Shown: piece by piece, positions 37,150 through 46,064 of the stretch
Numbering within the stretch: position 1 is the stretch's first letter
Layout: the number at the start of each line of letters is the position of its first letter
NCBI RefSeq assembly: GCF_002025205.1
Contig: NZ_CP019947.1
Location: 69,501-133,500, forward strand
Length of the DNA stretch: 64,000 nt
Direction: 5' to 3'
DNA from: Pseudomonas sp. CC6-YY-74
GTDB lineage: Bacteria > Pseudomonadota > Gammaproteobacteria > Pseudomonadales > Pseudomonadaceae
Program-made: the position numbers and the translations under genes
The notes under the pieces: generated by a model
What the model saw: the letters and a program-made list of their open reading frames with translations, nothing else
Told to the model about the DNA's origin: nothing
The model's database searches: none

Positions 37150-37162
37150 CCACTTGTTAGGA
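37150..37162 (-). repeat. attC site d, right part
   Basis: CCACTTGTTAGGA, the R''-side end of the attC split by the insertion sequence, directly at the end of the cassette 7 gene. Confidence 0.85.
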
Positions 37163-37552
37163 GGCCTGTTTGCCGAACCTTGATATGTACAAAAGATGCA
37201 TTGTGACAATTATTGGGCCTAAGAATATAGTAAAAAATAGATAGTTCTCTGTGCTAGTTAATAAGCCGAAACTACAAGCAGTGAGCCCAAGTAAAATCCC
37301 AAACCATTGTATTGGCCGCCCAGGCCAGTTTCTTTCTTTGCTGTATGCATAGCGCGCTAAGCGGGCTAATGAAATTACGCCCCACGTTCCGAAAACTGTA
37401 ATAATTGATGCTATTGGAAGATCACTGCTACTTAATGGAGAAAAAAGTAAAGCAGTCAAAGATGCGGGTAAGAAAAATATTCCCAAGGCAAGAAGAGCTA
37501 TCGCCGGCCCACAAAGAATAATTAGCTCTATGGATAATATGGTGCGATTCAA
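37157..37552 (-). CDS. Cassette 7: small multi-spanning membrane protein
   Basis: A 131-aa protein with four hydrophobic segments (about residues 5-37, 45-62, 82-98, 104-123) and basic loops. Not recognised. The start is TTG at 37552, as no in-frame ATG precedes the first segment; AGGA lies 8 bases upstream. The stop is inside the R'' box of the interrupted attC d. Confidence 0.65.
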   Translation of the reverse strand: MNRTILSIELIILCGPAIALLALGIFFLPASLTALLFSPLSSSDLPIASIITVFGTWGVISLARLARYAYSKERNWPGRPIQWFGILLGLTACSFGLLTSTENYLFFTIFLGPIIVTMHLLYISRFGKQAS

Positions 37553-37559
37553 CGTGGCA

Positions 37560-37620
37560 TCCTAACGCCTTGAGTTAAGCCGACCCGCGAAGCGGGTTCG
37601 GCTTGAATGATTGGTTAGGC
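37560..37620 (-). repeat. attC site e (short, class 1 cassette type)
   Basis: Only 61 bp: TCCTAACGCC... to ...TTGGTTAGGC, with GAGTTAAGCCG / CGGCTTGAAT arms. It closely resembles the 60-bp sites of resistance cassettes such as aadA and differs from the long local type. Confidence 0.85.
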
Positions 37621-37992
37621 CGCACTTCTAGTGCCATATTGAAACAATAGCGCGGCTGCCAGTGTCATTGTAATGGCCAGATGCGCATACACCGCAGGAT
37701 AGTCGCCGATGCTAGGAACTGAGTCAGACCATCGCACGCTCCGCGGCGTTACTCGAACTTGGCGAAAAACGTACCAGTTGGCTGCACCAATAGCGCCCAT
37801 GACTAGGAAAATGCGGAGCTTGGTGCTGAATGGATCTGCCGATGGAGGTACGCCAATGACTAGCGATAAGCAGAGTAAGTTGACCGTGTAGAGGGCAGAA
37901 GAAAAAAGGCACGCTCGAAACGGATCAGGATCCCTCCCCGGGGCGAGTCTGTGATTCCACTCCACCATCTGTCGAGCGTAGCGTCGGTACAT
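37615..37992 (-). CDS. Cassette 6: small membrane protein
   Basis: A 125-aa protein with about three hydrophobic segments (residues about 30-50, 60-77, 100-118) and a basic N-terminus (MYRRYARQMVEWNHR). Not recognised. Its stop codon lies in the R'' box of attC e. Confidence 0.65.
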   Translation of the reverse strand: MYRRYARQMVEWNHRLAPGRDPDPFRACLFSSALYTVNLLCLSLVIGVPPSADPFSTKLRIFLVMGAIGAANWYVFRQVRVTPRSVRWSDSVPSIGDYPAVYAHLAITMTLAAALLFQYGTRSAA

Positions 37993-38021
37993 TTCTAAGT
38001 GAGCCTCGACGCTAGTTGTCG

Positions 38022-38088
38022 GCCTAACGTTTGGTTAAGGGGCGGGCTTTAGCCCGTCCCAGCGAGCGATTTGAACCAGTTGTTATAC
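38022..38088 (-). repeat. attC site f
   Basis: 67 bp from GCCTAAC to GTTATAC with the standard core; the loop segment is 9 bp shorter than in sites g to j. Confidence 0.87.
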
Positions 38089-38104
38089 ATCAGTCGCTGA
38101 TACT

Positions 38105-39211
38105 CTAATCTAGAGGTGGTAGATTTCTATCACACCTTTGAGCATTAGAGTGTGCTAGCACCTTACCCACAGACGTGACGGTAAAGCTAGTGGCGATGTT
38201 ATCCCACCATTCCATAAGAGTTTTTAAGTTCGACCTTTTGTCCCATTCACTCAAGAATGATTTTACGTTATTTTGCCTTATATTTTCGTCCTTAGAGTAA
38301 AGCTCATATATGGAGTGGATTGCTTGCTTCTGTTCTTCAGGAAGATCTTGTTGAATGGTGGTTAATTTTCCGTCATGAATCATTGGAGTAGTTAGCGAAA
38401 GTTCATCAATGCTGTTTTTGCTGCGAACGCAAAGCCTAACGTAGTCGCTATTAAGGGCGTGCTCAATTAATATGTTGATTGATAGGTTGTGGCTCTTTAG
38501 TATGTCAATGGCTTTGTTATGATCCGCCGAGTTCTTTTCAATGCCTACATCAACATAACCTGGTAATTTCTCAGGATAATACTGGCCTATCTTTTTTAAG
38601 CTCCCAAAATTAATTAAGCGTACTGCATCCAATATGTCTAAGTGGTCAAGCCAGTCCTGCCCAATTGGAAGATCCATATAGAGTATTTTCCCAAATAGAT
38701 CATTTAAAACATCCAGTCCTTGATGAATATCTCCGCTTGTGGGAAGAAAGCTGTCTAATGCATGTCTTACAGTCAAGCCTAGTAGGGCATCATCAGAAAC
38801 TTTATCTACAATCTCTACCGCAAGACTAATGCCTGCGCGCGCGATCCGATTCTCACCTTTTTGGAATCTATGTATTAGCAGTTCAGATAAAAGATCATAA
38901 TCTACTGGCCTTTCAGTAGAAGCCGCAGCTTTTTGAGCTTCTACAAGAAGCAACTGGAAGCTAGGATCTGCAAATGCTTCCAATGCGCCTTCAACCTGAG
39001 TGATTTTAGACATTAGTCTGTTTTCGAACTCAGTAACTCTATAATTTGCAATATTAAGAGCTTCTTGACTGTAATCATTCCTCAGCTGCAAAATCATTTC
39101 TTGGTAGATTTCTCTCGCGCGCTTTTCATCAATTCCAACATGCACTACCATTTGCTGAGCTTGAATATTGGTTGAGCTATCTCCGCCTTTTTGATTTTGG
39201 CTATTTATCAT
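38105..39211 (-). CDS. Cassette 5, gene B: 368-aa protein, possible conflict/defence function
   Basis: A 368-aa soluble, acidic, mostly helical protein, unusually large for a cassette gene. The N-terminus carries KGGDSSTNIQAQQM, a motif repeated in its partner gene product (SGDNSTNIQIGG). Residues about 30-75 look like a coiled coil; the rest has no catalytic motif that I recognise. It could belong to the LPO_1073/Vpar_1526 family, which I cannot verify. It overlaps gene A by 11 bp, so the two are translated together from one cassette. The stop is 17 bp from attC f. Confidence 0.75.
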   Translation of the reverse strand: MINSQNQKGGDSSTNIQAQQMVVHVGIDEKRAREIYQEMILQLRNDYSQEALNIANYRVTEFENRLMSKITQVEGALEAFADPSFQLLLVEAQKAAASTERPVDYDLLSELLIHRFQKGENRIARAGISLAVEIVDKVSDDALLGLTVRHALDSFLPTSGDIHQGLDVLNDLFGKILYMDLPIGQDWLDHLDILDAVRLINFGSLKKIGQYYPEKLPGYVDVGIEKNSADHNKAIDILKSHNLSINILIEHALNSDYVRLCVRSKNSIDELSLTTPMIHDGKLTTIQQDLPEEQKQAIHSIYELYSKDENIRQNNVKSFLSEWDKRSNLKTLMEWWDNIATSFTVTSVGKVLAHSNAQRCDRNLPPLD

Positions 39212-39386
39212 CTTTATTGCCGCCTAATTTTAAACTCCCACCAATTTGTATGTTTGTTGAGTTGTCACCACTCTTCTGAGTTTGTTTATTTCTTCGGCTG
39301 GAAATTAACCAGCCAATTATTGCAAGTGGAATTGCAATGGCGATTCCACTAAAGAGCCACTCTTTGTTTTTTAAAATCCATTCCAT
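39201..39386 (-). CDS. Cassette 5, gene A: 61-aa single-pass membrane protein with SGDNSTNIQ motif
   Basis: A short protein with one membrane segment (WLFSGIAIAIPLAIIGWLIS, residues 10-29), a basic stop-transfer stretch (SRRNKQTQK), and a cytoplasmic tail with SGDNSTNIQIGG. ATG at 39386 is preferred by its distance from AGAG; another ATG lies 6 bases earlier. The shared motif and overlap with gene B suggest a membrane-tethered pair. Confidence 0.7.
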   Translation of the reverse strand: MEWILKNKEWLFSGIAIAIPLAIIGWLISSRRNKQTQKSGDNSTNIQIGGSLKLGGNKDDK

Positions 39387-39408
39387 ATGCATGCTCTTTG
39401 GCTATGAT

Positions 39409-39484
39409 GTATAACGTTTGGTTAAGGGGCGGGCTTTAGCCCGTCCCAGTGAGCGAAGCGAGCGGTTTGAACCAGTTGTTAAAT
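39409..39484 (-). repeat. attC site g
   Basis: 76 bp from GTATAAC to GTTAAAT with the standard Pseudomonas core. Confidence 0.9.
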
Positions 39485-39922
39485 GACAAGTTCACAGATA
39501 GCCCTGGTGTCATCAATGTACTTCAAGCCATTGTATGTTCTTGATGTGCCGCTATGTACCGCGATTGCCGTAACGGGCATGGCTAAGCGATTTTTTGTTA
39601 AGAACGCTTTGAATTCGGCCATGATGCTCTCGCTTGGTTTTGAAACGCCGAACCAGAAATCATACCAATTGCCATTGTGAAAGACTGAAAAGGATTCTGA
39701 GCCGTTAAAAAGACCTTTTAGAACAGTGCCGTCAGAAAAAATAAAATTCGCTAATTCGATTTCAATAATATGCTCAGAAAAGCCGGGGTGAGTGTCAGGA
39801 ATGACGAATTCAAAGCTGTCATAGCCCTCTTCGTCGTTATGGTATACACACCAACGATTATTCTCTAGATCAGTAACTGTTAGTTCTTCTATGCGTTTTG
39901 GCACGGAGCAAGCCATTGTCAT
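39479..39922 (-). CDS. Cassette 4: hypothetical protein
   Basis: A 147-aa acidic soluble protein (RWCVYHNDEEGYDSFEFVIP; WYDFWFGVSKPSESIM), rich in aromatic residues and probably a beta-fold. Not recognised. The first ATG (39922) is four bases from the cassette junction, with a second at 39916; no ribosome site lies inside the cassette, so translation may depend on the upstream neighbour. The stop is in the R'' box of attC g. Confidence 0.65.
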   Translation of the reverse strand: MTMACSVPKRIEELTVTDLENNRWCVYHNDEEGYDSFEFVIPDTHPGFSEHIIEIELANFIFSDGTVLKGLFNGSESFSVFHNGNWYDFWFGVSKPSESIMAEFKAFLTKNRLAMPVTAIAVHSGTSRTYNGLKYIDDTRAICELVI

Positions 39923-39996
39923 TTAACGTTTGGTTAAGGGGCGGGCTTTAGCCCGTCCCAGTGAGCGCAGCGAGCGATTTGAACCACTAGTTATGT
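39921..39996 (-). repeat. attC site h
   Basis: 76 bp from ATTTAAC (perfect consensus box) to GTTATGT, standard core. Confidence 0.9.
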
Positions 39997-40640
39997 TCGT
40001 TTGGCTCGGTAGTGGCGAAAACAGTATGTTTTCCAAAAAACTCCATGCCCCAGATGCTTGAACCGTCATCGTTAATCACATATTTATATGCAAAGGTTCC
40101 ATCGTTTAAAAGGTTAGGAGCAAGTGAGTTCATTAGATTTATAAATGCGGTCGCTAGGTTGTGAGAGAGCCCAGTTGTGGGTATTACGTGAATGACTGAC
40201 GAGCTGTCCAGTATCGTATTTGTTTCACGCCAGTACAGGCCCTTGACCATTCTTTTAATGACGTTCTGATAAGCCTTTGACTCAAAAGTTACTGCCACTA
40301 CTGGCTCTAAAATCCCGGAGCCACGATTTACATACATGTCTCTTTTGGTGGAGAAAATTTGACGTGCGAGTCTTTTGTTAAATCCAATAGTTTTACCCAG
40401 CGAATTAATTATATCTTTGCCGTTGCTCCGGAATTCGCCAGTGCTAAGGCCAATTATTATTTTGAACTCCTCATCGTCCACTCCGGCAGGATTGTTACAC
40501 TCCTTGCAAGCGGGAACTTTATGCAATTCCAAGTTTTCTGGTCTGGGTTTTGGATAAATGTTTTCGGGTGGCAGGTGATCACCTTTTCTAGTTGAAACCC
40601 CCTGACCGCAGAGCACGCATGTTTTTCCTTCATGACTCAT
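39987..40640 (-). CDS. Cassette 3: HNH endonuclease-like protein
   Basis: A 217-aa protein. CVLCG (Cys8, Cys11), GDHLPPENIYP (Asp21, His22) and PACKECNN (Cys45, Cys48, Asn49) form a compact HNH-type zinc/nuclease motif; the remaining 165 residues are unrecognised. Possible roles are a defence nuclease or a toxin. The stop codon lies at the R'' box of attC h; the ribosome site (GGGGG) is weak. Confidence 0.72.
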   Translation of the reverse strand: MSHEGKTCVLCGQGVSTRKGDHLPPENIYPKPRPENLELHKVPACKECNNPAGVDDEEFKIIIGLSTGEFRSNGKDIINSLGKTIGFNKRLARQIFSTKRDMYVNRGSGILEPVVAVTFESKAYQNVIKRMVKGLYWRETNTILDSSSVIHVIPTTGLSHNLATAFINLMNSLAPNLLNDGTFAYKYVINDDGSSIWGMEFFGKHTVFATTEPNEHN

Positions 40641-40655
40641 TGATGCCCCCGAAGA

Positions 40656-40731
40656 ACTTAACGTTTGGTTAAGGGGCAGGCTTTAGCCTGTCCCAGTGAG
40701 CGTAGCGAACGATTTGAACCACTTGTTAGCC
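40656..40731 (-). repeat. attC site i
   Basis: 76 bp from ACTTAAC to GTTAGCC. The core GGGGCAGGCTTTAGCCTGTC shows a paired change in both stem arms relative to other sites. Confidence 0.9.
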
Positions 40732-41109
40732 ATTGCTGGGGATTACACGGAGATTAAGCTGTTCATAGTTGCCGTGCTCTTCAAGCTCCGGCTCGACCGA
40801 ATAATAAAACTTTTTACCGCAAGAAATAACTTCCAGCTGCCACGATGAAATTTTTTGCTTGTGTGACGTTACGTGCTCACCAAAACCTTTAATGACAGTT
40901 GAGTCATCAATGCTTACGGATACTAATTGATCGGTATGAAAGTATTCTTCATCGGAACGTTGATTACTGTCGACTGGGTTTAATGTCAGCCGAAGAATAG
41001 CTTTGTCGTCAGCGATCTCTGATTCGTATTTTTCAGCTCCAATGCTATGCCCAGTGCTTGGGTGCTGGATATAAATGCTTGAACGACCTTTCCGAAGGCT
41101 ACGAATCAT
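40726..41109 (-). CDS. Cassette 2: hypothetical protein
   Basis: A 127-aa soluble protein (MIRSLRKGRSSIYIQHPSTG start), probably beta-rich (SSWQLEVISCGKKFYYSVEP). Not recognised. ATG at 41109 is the first inside the cassette; the reading frame runs on through attC j as a shadow. Stop in the R'' box of attC i. Confidence 0.65.
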   Translation of the reverse strand: MIRSLRKGRSSIYIQHPSTGHSIGAEKYESEIADDKAILRLTLNPVDSNQRSDEEYFHTDQLVSVSIDDSTVIKGFGEHVTSHKQKISSWQLEVISCGKKFYYSVEPELEEHGNYEQLNLRVIPSNG

Positions 41110-41127
41110 TGTGGCTCCATGTGTGAG

Positions 41128-41204
41128 GGCTAACGTTTTGGTTAAGGGGCGGGCTTTAGCCCGTCCCAGCGAGCGCAGCGAGCGATTTGAACCAATTGTT
41201 AGAC
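41128..41204 (-). repeat. attC site j (closest to intI)
   Basis: 77 bp from GGCTAAC to GTTAGAC with the standard core. It closes a first cassette that has no gene in the expected direction. Confidence 0.88.
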
Positions 41205-41453
41205 GCTCGGATGTACGCATAATTTAAAGCACCGCCTTCCCTGCTTGTAACGCGTTACGCGGTGAACCTAGCGAAACACGATAAATTTAATGTTTGCAAT
41301 GCTGCTGACTATATGCGGATTTGCCTGTGCGCCGATAGTGGCGGCGGACGTTCAGAAAGGCAAATTTCGAAAACTTTTAAACCCGTAAGCAATGGAGCGA
41401 TGTTACTGATGTACGCGGTGCAAAAAACCTTTAAGCGAAATACGGTTTGCTAA
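41135..41453 (-). other. Cassette 1: ORF-less cassette next to attI
   Basis: Between attC j and the proposed attI junction no minus-strand gene is present. On the plus strand 41290-41388 could encode a 32-aa signal-peptide-like sequence (MFAMLLTICGFACAPIVAAD), against the array direction and without a clear ribosome site. It may be a promoter or RNA cassette, or a decayed gene. Confidence 0.5.
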
Positions 41454-41506
41454 CTATAAATAGACACCAAATGGTGTGATAACGCTTTACGGGCGTGGTG
41501 GATAAC
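41448..41506 (-). other. Candidate attI recombination site
   Basis: On the minus strand three GTTA-type boxes occur in a row, GTTATCC (41500-41506), GTTATCA (41477-41483) and GTTAGCA (41448-41454), spaced 23 and 29 bp. This is the arrangement of integrase binding sites in attI, the last being the crossover box. Location between intI and the first cassette fits. Confidence 0.5.
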
Positions 41507-41584
41507 ATTCCTTGTCCTCTCGTCGATCCCTGTCTAGGCTGGGCGTTGTAGCGGTTGGATGACCGCATAAGGGAGTTATACACC

Positions 41585-42550
41585 ATGGACGGAAAGCCCC
41601 GGTTGCTCGATCAAGTGCGCGAGCAGATTCGCCTGAAACACTACTCGATTCGGACCGAGCGCGTCTATTGCGAGTGGGTCAGGCGCTTCATACGTTTTCA
41701 TCGCTATCGCCACCCTCTCGAGATGGGGGCGGCTGAAGTCGAGGCTTTCCTATCTGATCTCGCGGTAGGCAGAAATGTGTCCGCTTCCACGCAGAATCAG
41801 GCGTTGGCTGCTCTGTTGTTTCTCTACAAGCAGGTGCTCAAGCTGGATCTGCCGTGGCTCGGGGAAATCGTCCGGGCGAAGAAGCCTGTGCGTTTACCAG
41901 TGGTGCTAAGCATCGCCGAGGTTCGTCAGGTGTTGGCAGGGCTCAAGGGCGAGCTTTGGCTGGTTGGCAGTCTGCTGTATGGCTCGGGCATGCGCTTGAT
42001 GGAGGTTATGCGTTTGCGGGTCAAAGACGTGGATTTTGCCCGCCAGGAAATTGTGATCCGTGATGGCAAGGGCATGAAGGACAGGGTCACAGTGCTGCCG
42101 CAACGCTTGATCCTGCCGTTGCAACGGCACTTGGCTGTGGTGCGGGCCATCCATCAGGCTGAGATCCAGGTCGGACGTGGCGATGTGTATTTGCCCTTTG
42201 CCCTCGAGCGGAAATACCCGAAGGCTCCGTTGGAGTGGGCCTGGCAGTACGTTTTCCCGGCTGGCGGTCTGTCGCGAGATCCGCGCAGTGGCAAGATGCG
42301 CCGCCATCACCTTGACGAGAAGCGGGTGCAGCGCGCCTTCAAGGCGGCGGTCAAGGAGGCCGGTATTACCAAGCTGGCCACCCCGCACACGCTGCGGCAC
42401 TGCTTTGCCACCCACCTGCTGGAAAGTGGTCAGGATATCCGTACGGTGCAAGAGTTACTGGGGCACGCCGATGTCAAGACCACCATGATTTATACCCATG
42501 TGCTGAATCGTGGAGGGCTGGCGGTGCTGAGCCCGCTCGATCGGACATGA
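41585..42550 (+). CDS. intI: Integron integrase IntI
   Basis: A 321-aa tyrosine recombinase that inserts and removes cassettes at attI and attC. Catalytic Arg is in [13 protein letters not shown], HxxR in [13 protein letters not shown], and the tyrosine in [10 protein letters not shown]. The extra segment between these ([26 protein letters not shown], residues about 220-245) is specific to integron integrases. ATG at 41585 has AGGGAG upstream; a TTG at 41555 is less likely. Apparently intact. Confidence 0.96.
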   Translation: MDGKPRLLDQVREQIRLKHYSIRTERVYCEWVRRFIRFHRYRHPLEMGAAEVEAFLSDLAVGRNVSASTQNQALAALLFLYKQVLKLDLPWLGEIVRAKKPVRLPVVLSIAEVRQVLAGLKGELWLVGSLLYGSGMRLMEVMRLRVKDVDFARQEIVIRDGKGMKDRVTVLPQRLILPLQRHLAVVRAIHQAEIQVGRGDVYLPFALERKYPKAPLEWAWQYVFPAGGLSRDPRSGKMRRHHLDEKRVQRAFKAAVKEAGITKLATPHTLRHCFATHLLESGQDIRTVQELLGHADVKTTMIYTHVLNRGGLAVLSPLDRT

Positions 42551-43249
42551 GCGTTTGTGAAAAAACTCCCTTGCCGTGACTACTTCGCGACGGCGCTCGA
42601 TATTTTCACAACCTCCTGGTGGTACCCAGGCGCATAAGCAGCAGTTGTCGACGCAGATCGTCCGCGCCCTGGTCGCGCGGCTGCCCAGCGTGGAGGCGAT
42701 TTCCCTGGATGTACGGGATATCGAGCGGGAGGTTTTCAGTAACAAACGCAGTTGTCTGGCGGGTGGTTGTGTGAGCTGGCATTGCGCATCGCTGCGCCGG
42801 GGTTGGATGAGTCGCACAGCAGGACTGCGGTTATGCCCGTCAAGCATCGAGGCGATGCCTGGGTGCGCGATAGGCGCGCCACCTATCCCTTTGGCAGTCG
42901 GCTGGGTTTCATCCGCGAATAGGCAGGAGCGTAGGGCGGATGACGCTTTAGCCATCCCCCAACAACGATGCTCGATAGCAAAGACGTCACCGATCTATCC
43001 GGGTCGGTCCATCAGCTATCTTGAGTGCCTGGTGGCTGGTACGGTTCGGCTCCGCAGGCGTGAGTCCTCCCTGTGGGAGGCCCGTCCTCAAGGCGAAGCC
43101 TTTGTCTGTACCGCGACCGCACAACCCGGCAGCCCTGTGGACTGCATTCGCCGCGGGGCGCGCCTTCTACAGGTAGCCGGTAGCCAGGATGCAAGCGGGG
43201 TAGGAGAGGGCGTTTCGAATTTTCCCGGATTGCACCCGGCCTAGCGGGT
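42551..43249. other. Integron right flank, no intact gene
   Basis: About 700 bp between intI and gcvT. A plus-strand frame around 42633-42741 reads QLSTQIVRALVARLPSVEAI then SLDVRDIEREVFSNK, similar to the end of a tautomerase/CHMI-family protein. A second fragment, near 42820-42919, reads GDAWVRDRRATYPFGSRLGF. Neither has a proper start, so both look like gene remnants. Confidence 0.4.
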
Positions 43250-43281
43250 GCGCAGGCTGCGGATTGCGCCGCAGCCTGCGC
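43250..43281 (-). terminator. Hairpin after gcvT, possible terminator
   Basis: A perfect 13-bp stem GCGCAGGCTGCGG / CCGCAGCCTGCGC just past the gcvT stop. No clear T-run follows on the minus strand. Confidence 0.4.
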
Positions 43282-43292
43282 TGGCCAAGGCC

Positions 43293-44414
43293 TCAGCCGC
43301 GATAGTAGCGCTGCGGCACGAACGGAGTCTTGGCGACTTTCATCGCTACGCGCTTGCCGCGCACCATGGCCCAGACTTCGCTGTCCACGGCGATGTGGCT
43401 GCTCTGCACATAACCCATGGCCACTGGTGCCGCGAGAGTCGGGCCGAAGCCGCCGCTGCTGACCGAACCGATTACGTTGCCATCGGCATCAACGATTTCC
43501 GCGCCTTCACGCACCGGCACGCGCTCCTGCGGGAGCAGGCCGACGCGCTTGTTGGCGACGCCTTGTTGCTGCTGGGCGAAGATCCGCTCGGCGCCGGGGA
43601 AGCCACCAGCACGTGCGCCATCGGCGCGGCGCGTCTTGGAAATGGCCCACAACAGGCTGGCCTCGATCGGCGTGGTGCTGGTGCTCATGTCGTGGCCGTA
43701 CAGGCACAGGCCGGCTTCCAGGCGCAGCGAGTCGCGCGCACCGAGGCCGATGGCCGCGACTTCCGGCTCGGCCAGCAGGCTGCGTGCCAGGGTTTCGGCG
43801 TGGTCGGCCGGCACCGAGATTTCATAGCCGTCTTCGCCGGTGTAGCCGGAGCGGCTGACGAAGCAGTCGACGCCGAGCAGGCGCACCGGGGCGAACTGCA
43901 TGAAGGTCATCTTCGCCACTTCCGGGGCCAGGCGCGCCAGCACGTCGACCGCTTTCGGGCCTTGCAGGGCGAGCAGGGCGCGGTCGAAGCAGGGTTCGAT
44001 CTGGCACTGGCTGGCGATCTGCAGTTGCAGGTGCATCAGGTCCTGGTGCTTGCAGCCGGCGTTGACCACCAGGAACAGGGTGTCGTCGCCCAGGTTGGCG
44101 ACCATCAGGTCGTCGAGAATGCAGCCCTGCTCATCGGTGAACATGGCGTAGCGCTGCATGCCCACTGGCAGGTCGATGATGTCGACCGGCACCAGGCTTT
44201 CTAGGGCTTTTGCCGCATTCGGGCCGCGCAGGATGATCTGGCCCATGTGCGAGACGTCGAACAGGCCGGCCGCTTCACGGGTGTGCAGGTGTTCTTTCAT
44301 CACGCCGAGTGGGTATTGCACCGGCATGTCGTAACCGGCGAAGGGCACCATGCGCGCGCCCAGTTCCAGGTGCAGAGCGTGTAGCGGGGTTTTCGCCAGG
44401 GTTTCGCTGGTCAT
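43293..44414 (-). CDS. gcvT: Glycine cleavage system T protein (aminomethyltransferase)
   Basis: A 373-aa enzyme that takes the aminomethyl group from lipoyl-GcvH and gives methylene-tetrahydrofolate and ammonia. MVPFAGYDMPVQYP at the N-terminus, GLFDVSHMGQI, and SRSGYTGEDGYEI with RDSLRLEAGLCLYGHD are diagnostic. Length is typical. Last gene of the glycine/serine cluster, 157 bp after sdaA. Confidence 0.96.
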   Translation of the reverse strand: MTSETLAKTPLHALHLELGARMVPFAGYDMPVQYPLGVMKEHLHTREAAGLFDVSHMGQIILRGPNAAKALESLVPVDIIDLPVGMQRYAMFTDEQGCILDDLMVANLGDDTLFLVVNAGCKHQDLMHLQLQIASQCQIEPCFDRALLALQGPKAVDVLARLAPEVAKMTFMQFAPVRLLGVDCFVSRSGYTGEDGYEISVPADHAETLARSLLAEPEVAAIGLGARDSLRLEAGLCLYGHDMSTSTTPIEASLLWAISKTRRADGARAGGFPGAERIFAQQQQGVANKRVGLLPQERVPVREGAEIVDADGNVIGSVSSGGFGPTLAAPVAMGYVQSSHIAVDSEVWAMVRGKRVAMKVAKTPFVPQRYYRG

Positions 44415-44461
44415 GCGGTTACTCCAAAGCTAAGTGTCTGTATGACGGATAGGAATTCAAC

Positions 44462-44540
44462 GTAGGAGCGGGGGGGACGCCTAGTTCCATGCCCGCGATG
44501 CTTTGCGTCAGTCATTTTCGCGGGCATGGCCCGCTCCTAC
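44462..44540. repeat. REP-type inverted repeat between sdaA and gcvT
   Basis: GTAGGAGCGGG at the left is answered by CCCGCTCCTAC at the right, with GCCCGCGA / TCGCGGGC inside. This is the common Pseudomonas REP doublet, able to form a transcript hairpin that may tune gcvT expression. Confidence 0.75.
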
Positions 44541-44571
44541 AGGGGTTTGTGTGTCGTCTTGAATCGGGGCA

Positions 44572-45948
<1,377 letters not shown>

Positions 45949-45990
45949 ACATCTCTCCGGCATCTGGTCAGGCCGCGGTACGGTTTGTCT

Positions 45991-46039
45991 GTAGGAGCGG
46001 GGCATGCCCGCGACTATCGCGAGCATGCCCCGCTCCTAC
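45991..46039. repeat. REP-type inverted repeat between glyA and sdaA
   Basis: Perfect 16-bp arms GTAGGAGCGGGGCATG / CATGCCCCGCTCCTAC with a 17-base spacer, related to the repeat at 44462-44540. Confidence 0.8.
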
Positions 46040-46064
46040 AGTCGGCACTGAACCAGTGCGTTGC

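Larger units (their letters stand above)
34317..42550. mobile_element. Sedentary chromosomal integron: intI, attI, ten attC sites and ten cassettes
   Basis: An integron integrase gene on the plus strand faces away from an array of ten attC sites spaced 0.3 to 1.5 kb apart. Cassette genes are all on the minus strand, as expected for transcription away from intI, and most end inside the R'' box of their attC. Most attC share a long core with GGGGCGGGCTTTAGCCCGTC, known from Pseudomonas integrons. Cassette genes are visibly richer in A and T than the flanking chromosome. One attC is interrupted by an IS1111-group element. Confidence 0.95.

Noticed and set aside
36705..37153. Minus-strand frames inside the insertion sequence
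   Set aside because: They are antisense to the transposase end and the noncoding region, with no recognisable content.
41250..41420. Similarity to the class 1 integron 5' conserved segment (GCGTTACGC, ATGGAGC, GATGTTAC)
   Set aside because: Only short, scattered matches in the wrong orientation relative to intI; probably chance.
41507..41584. LexA box before intI for SOS control
   Set aside because: No CTGT-N8-ACAG pattern is seen.
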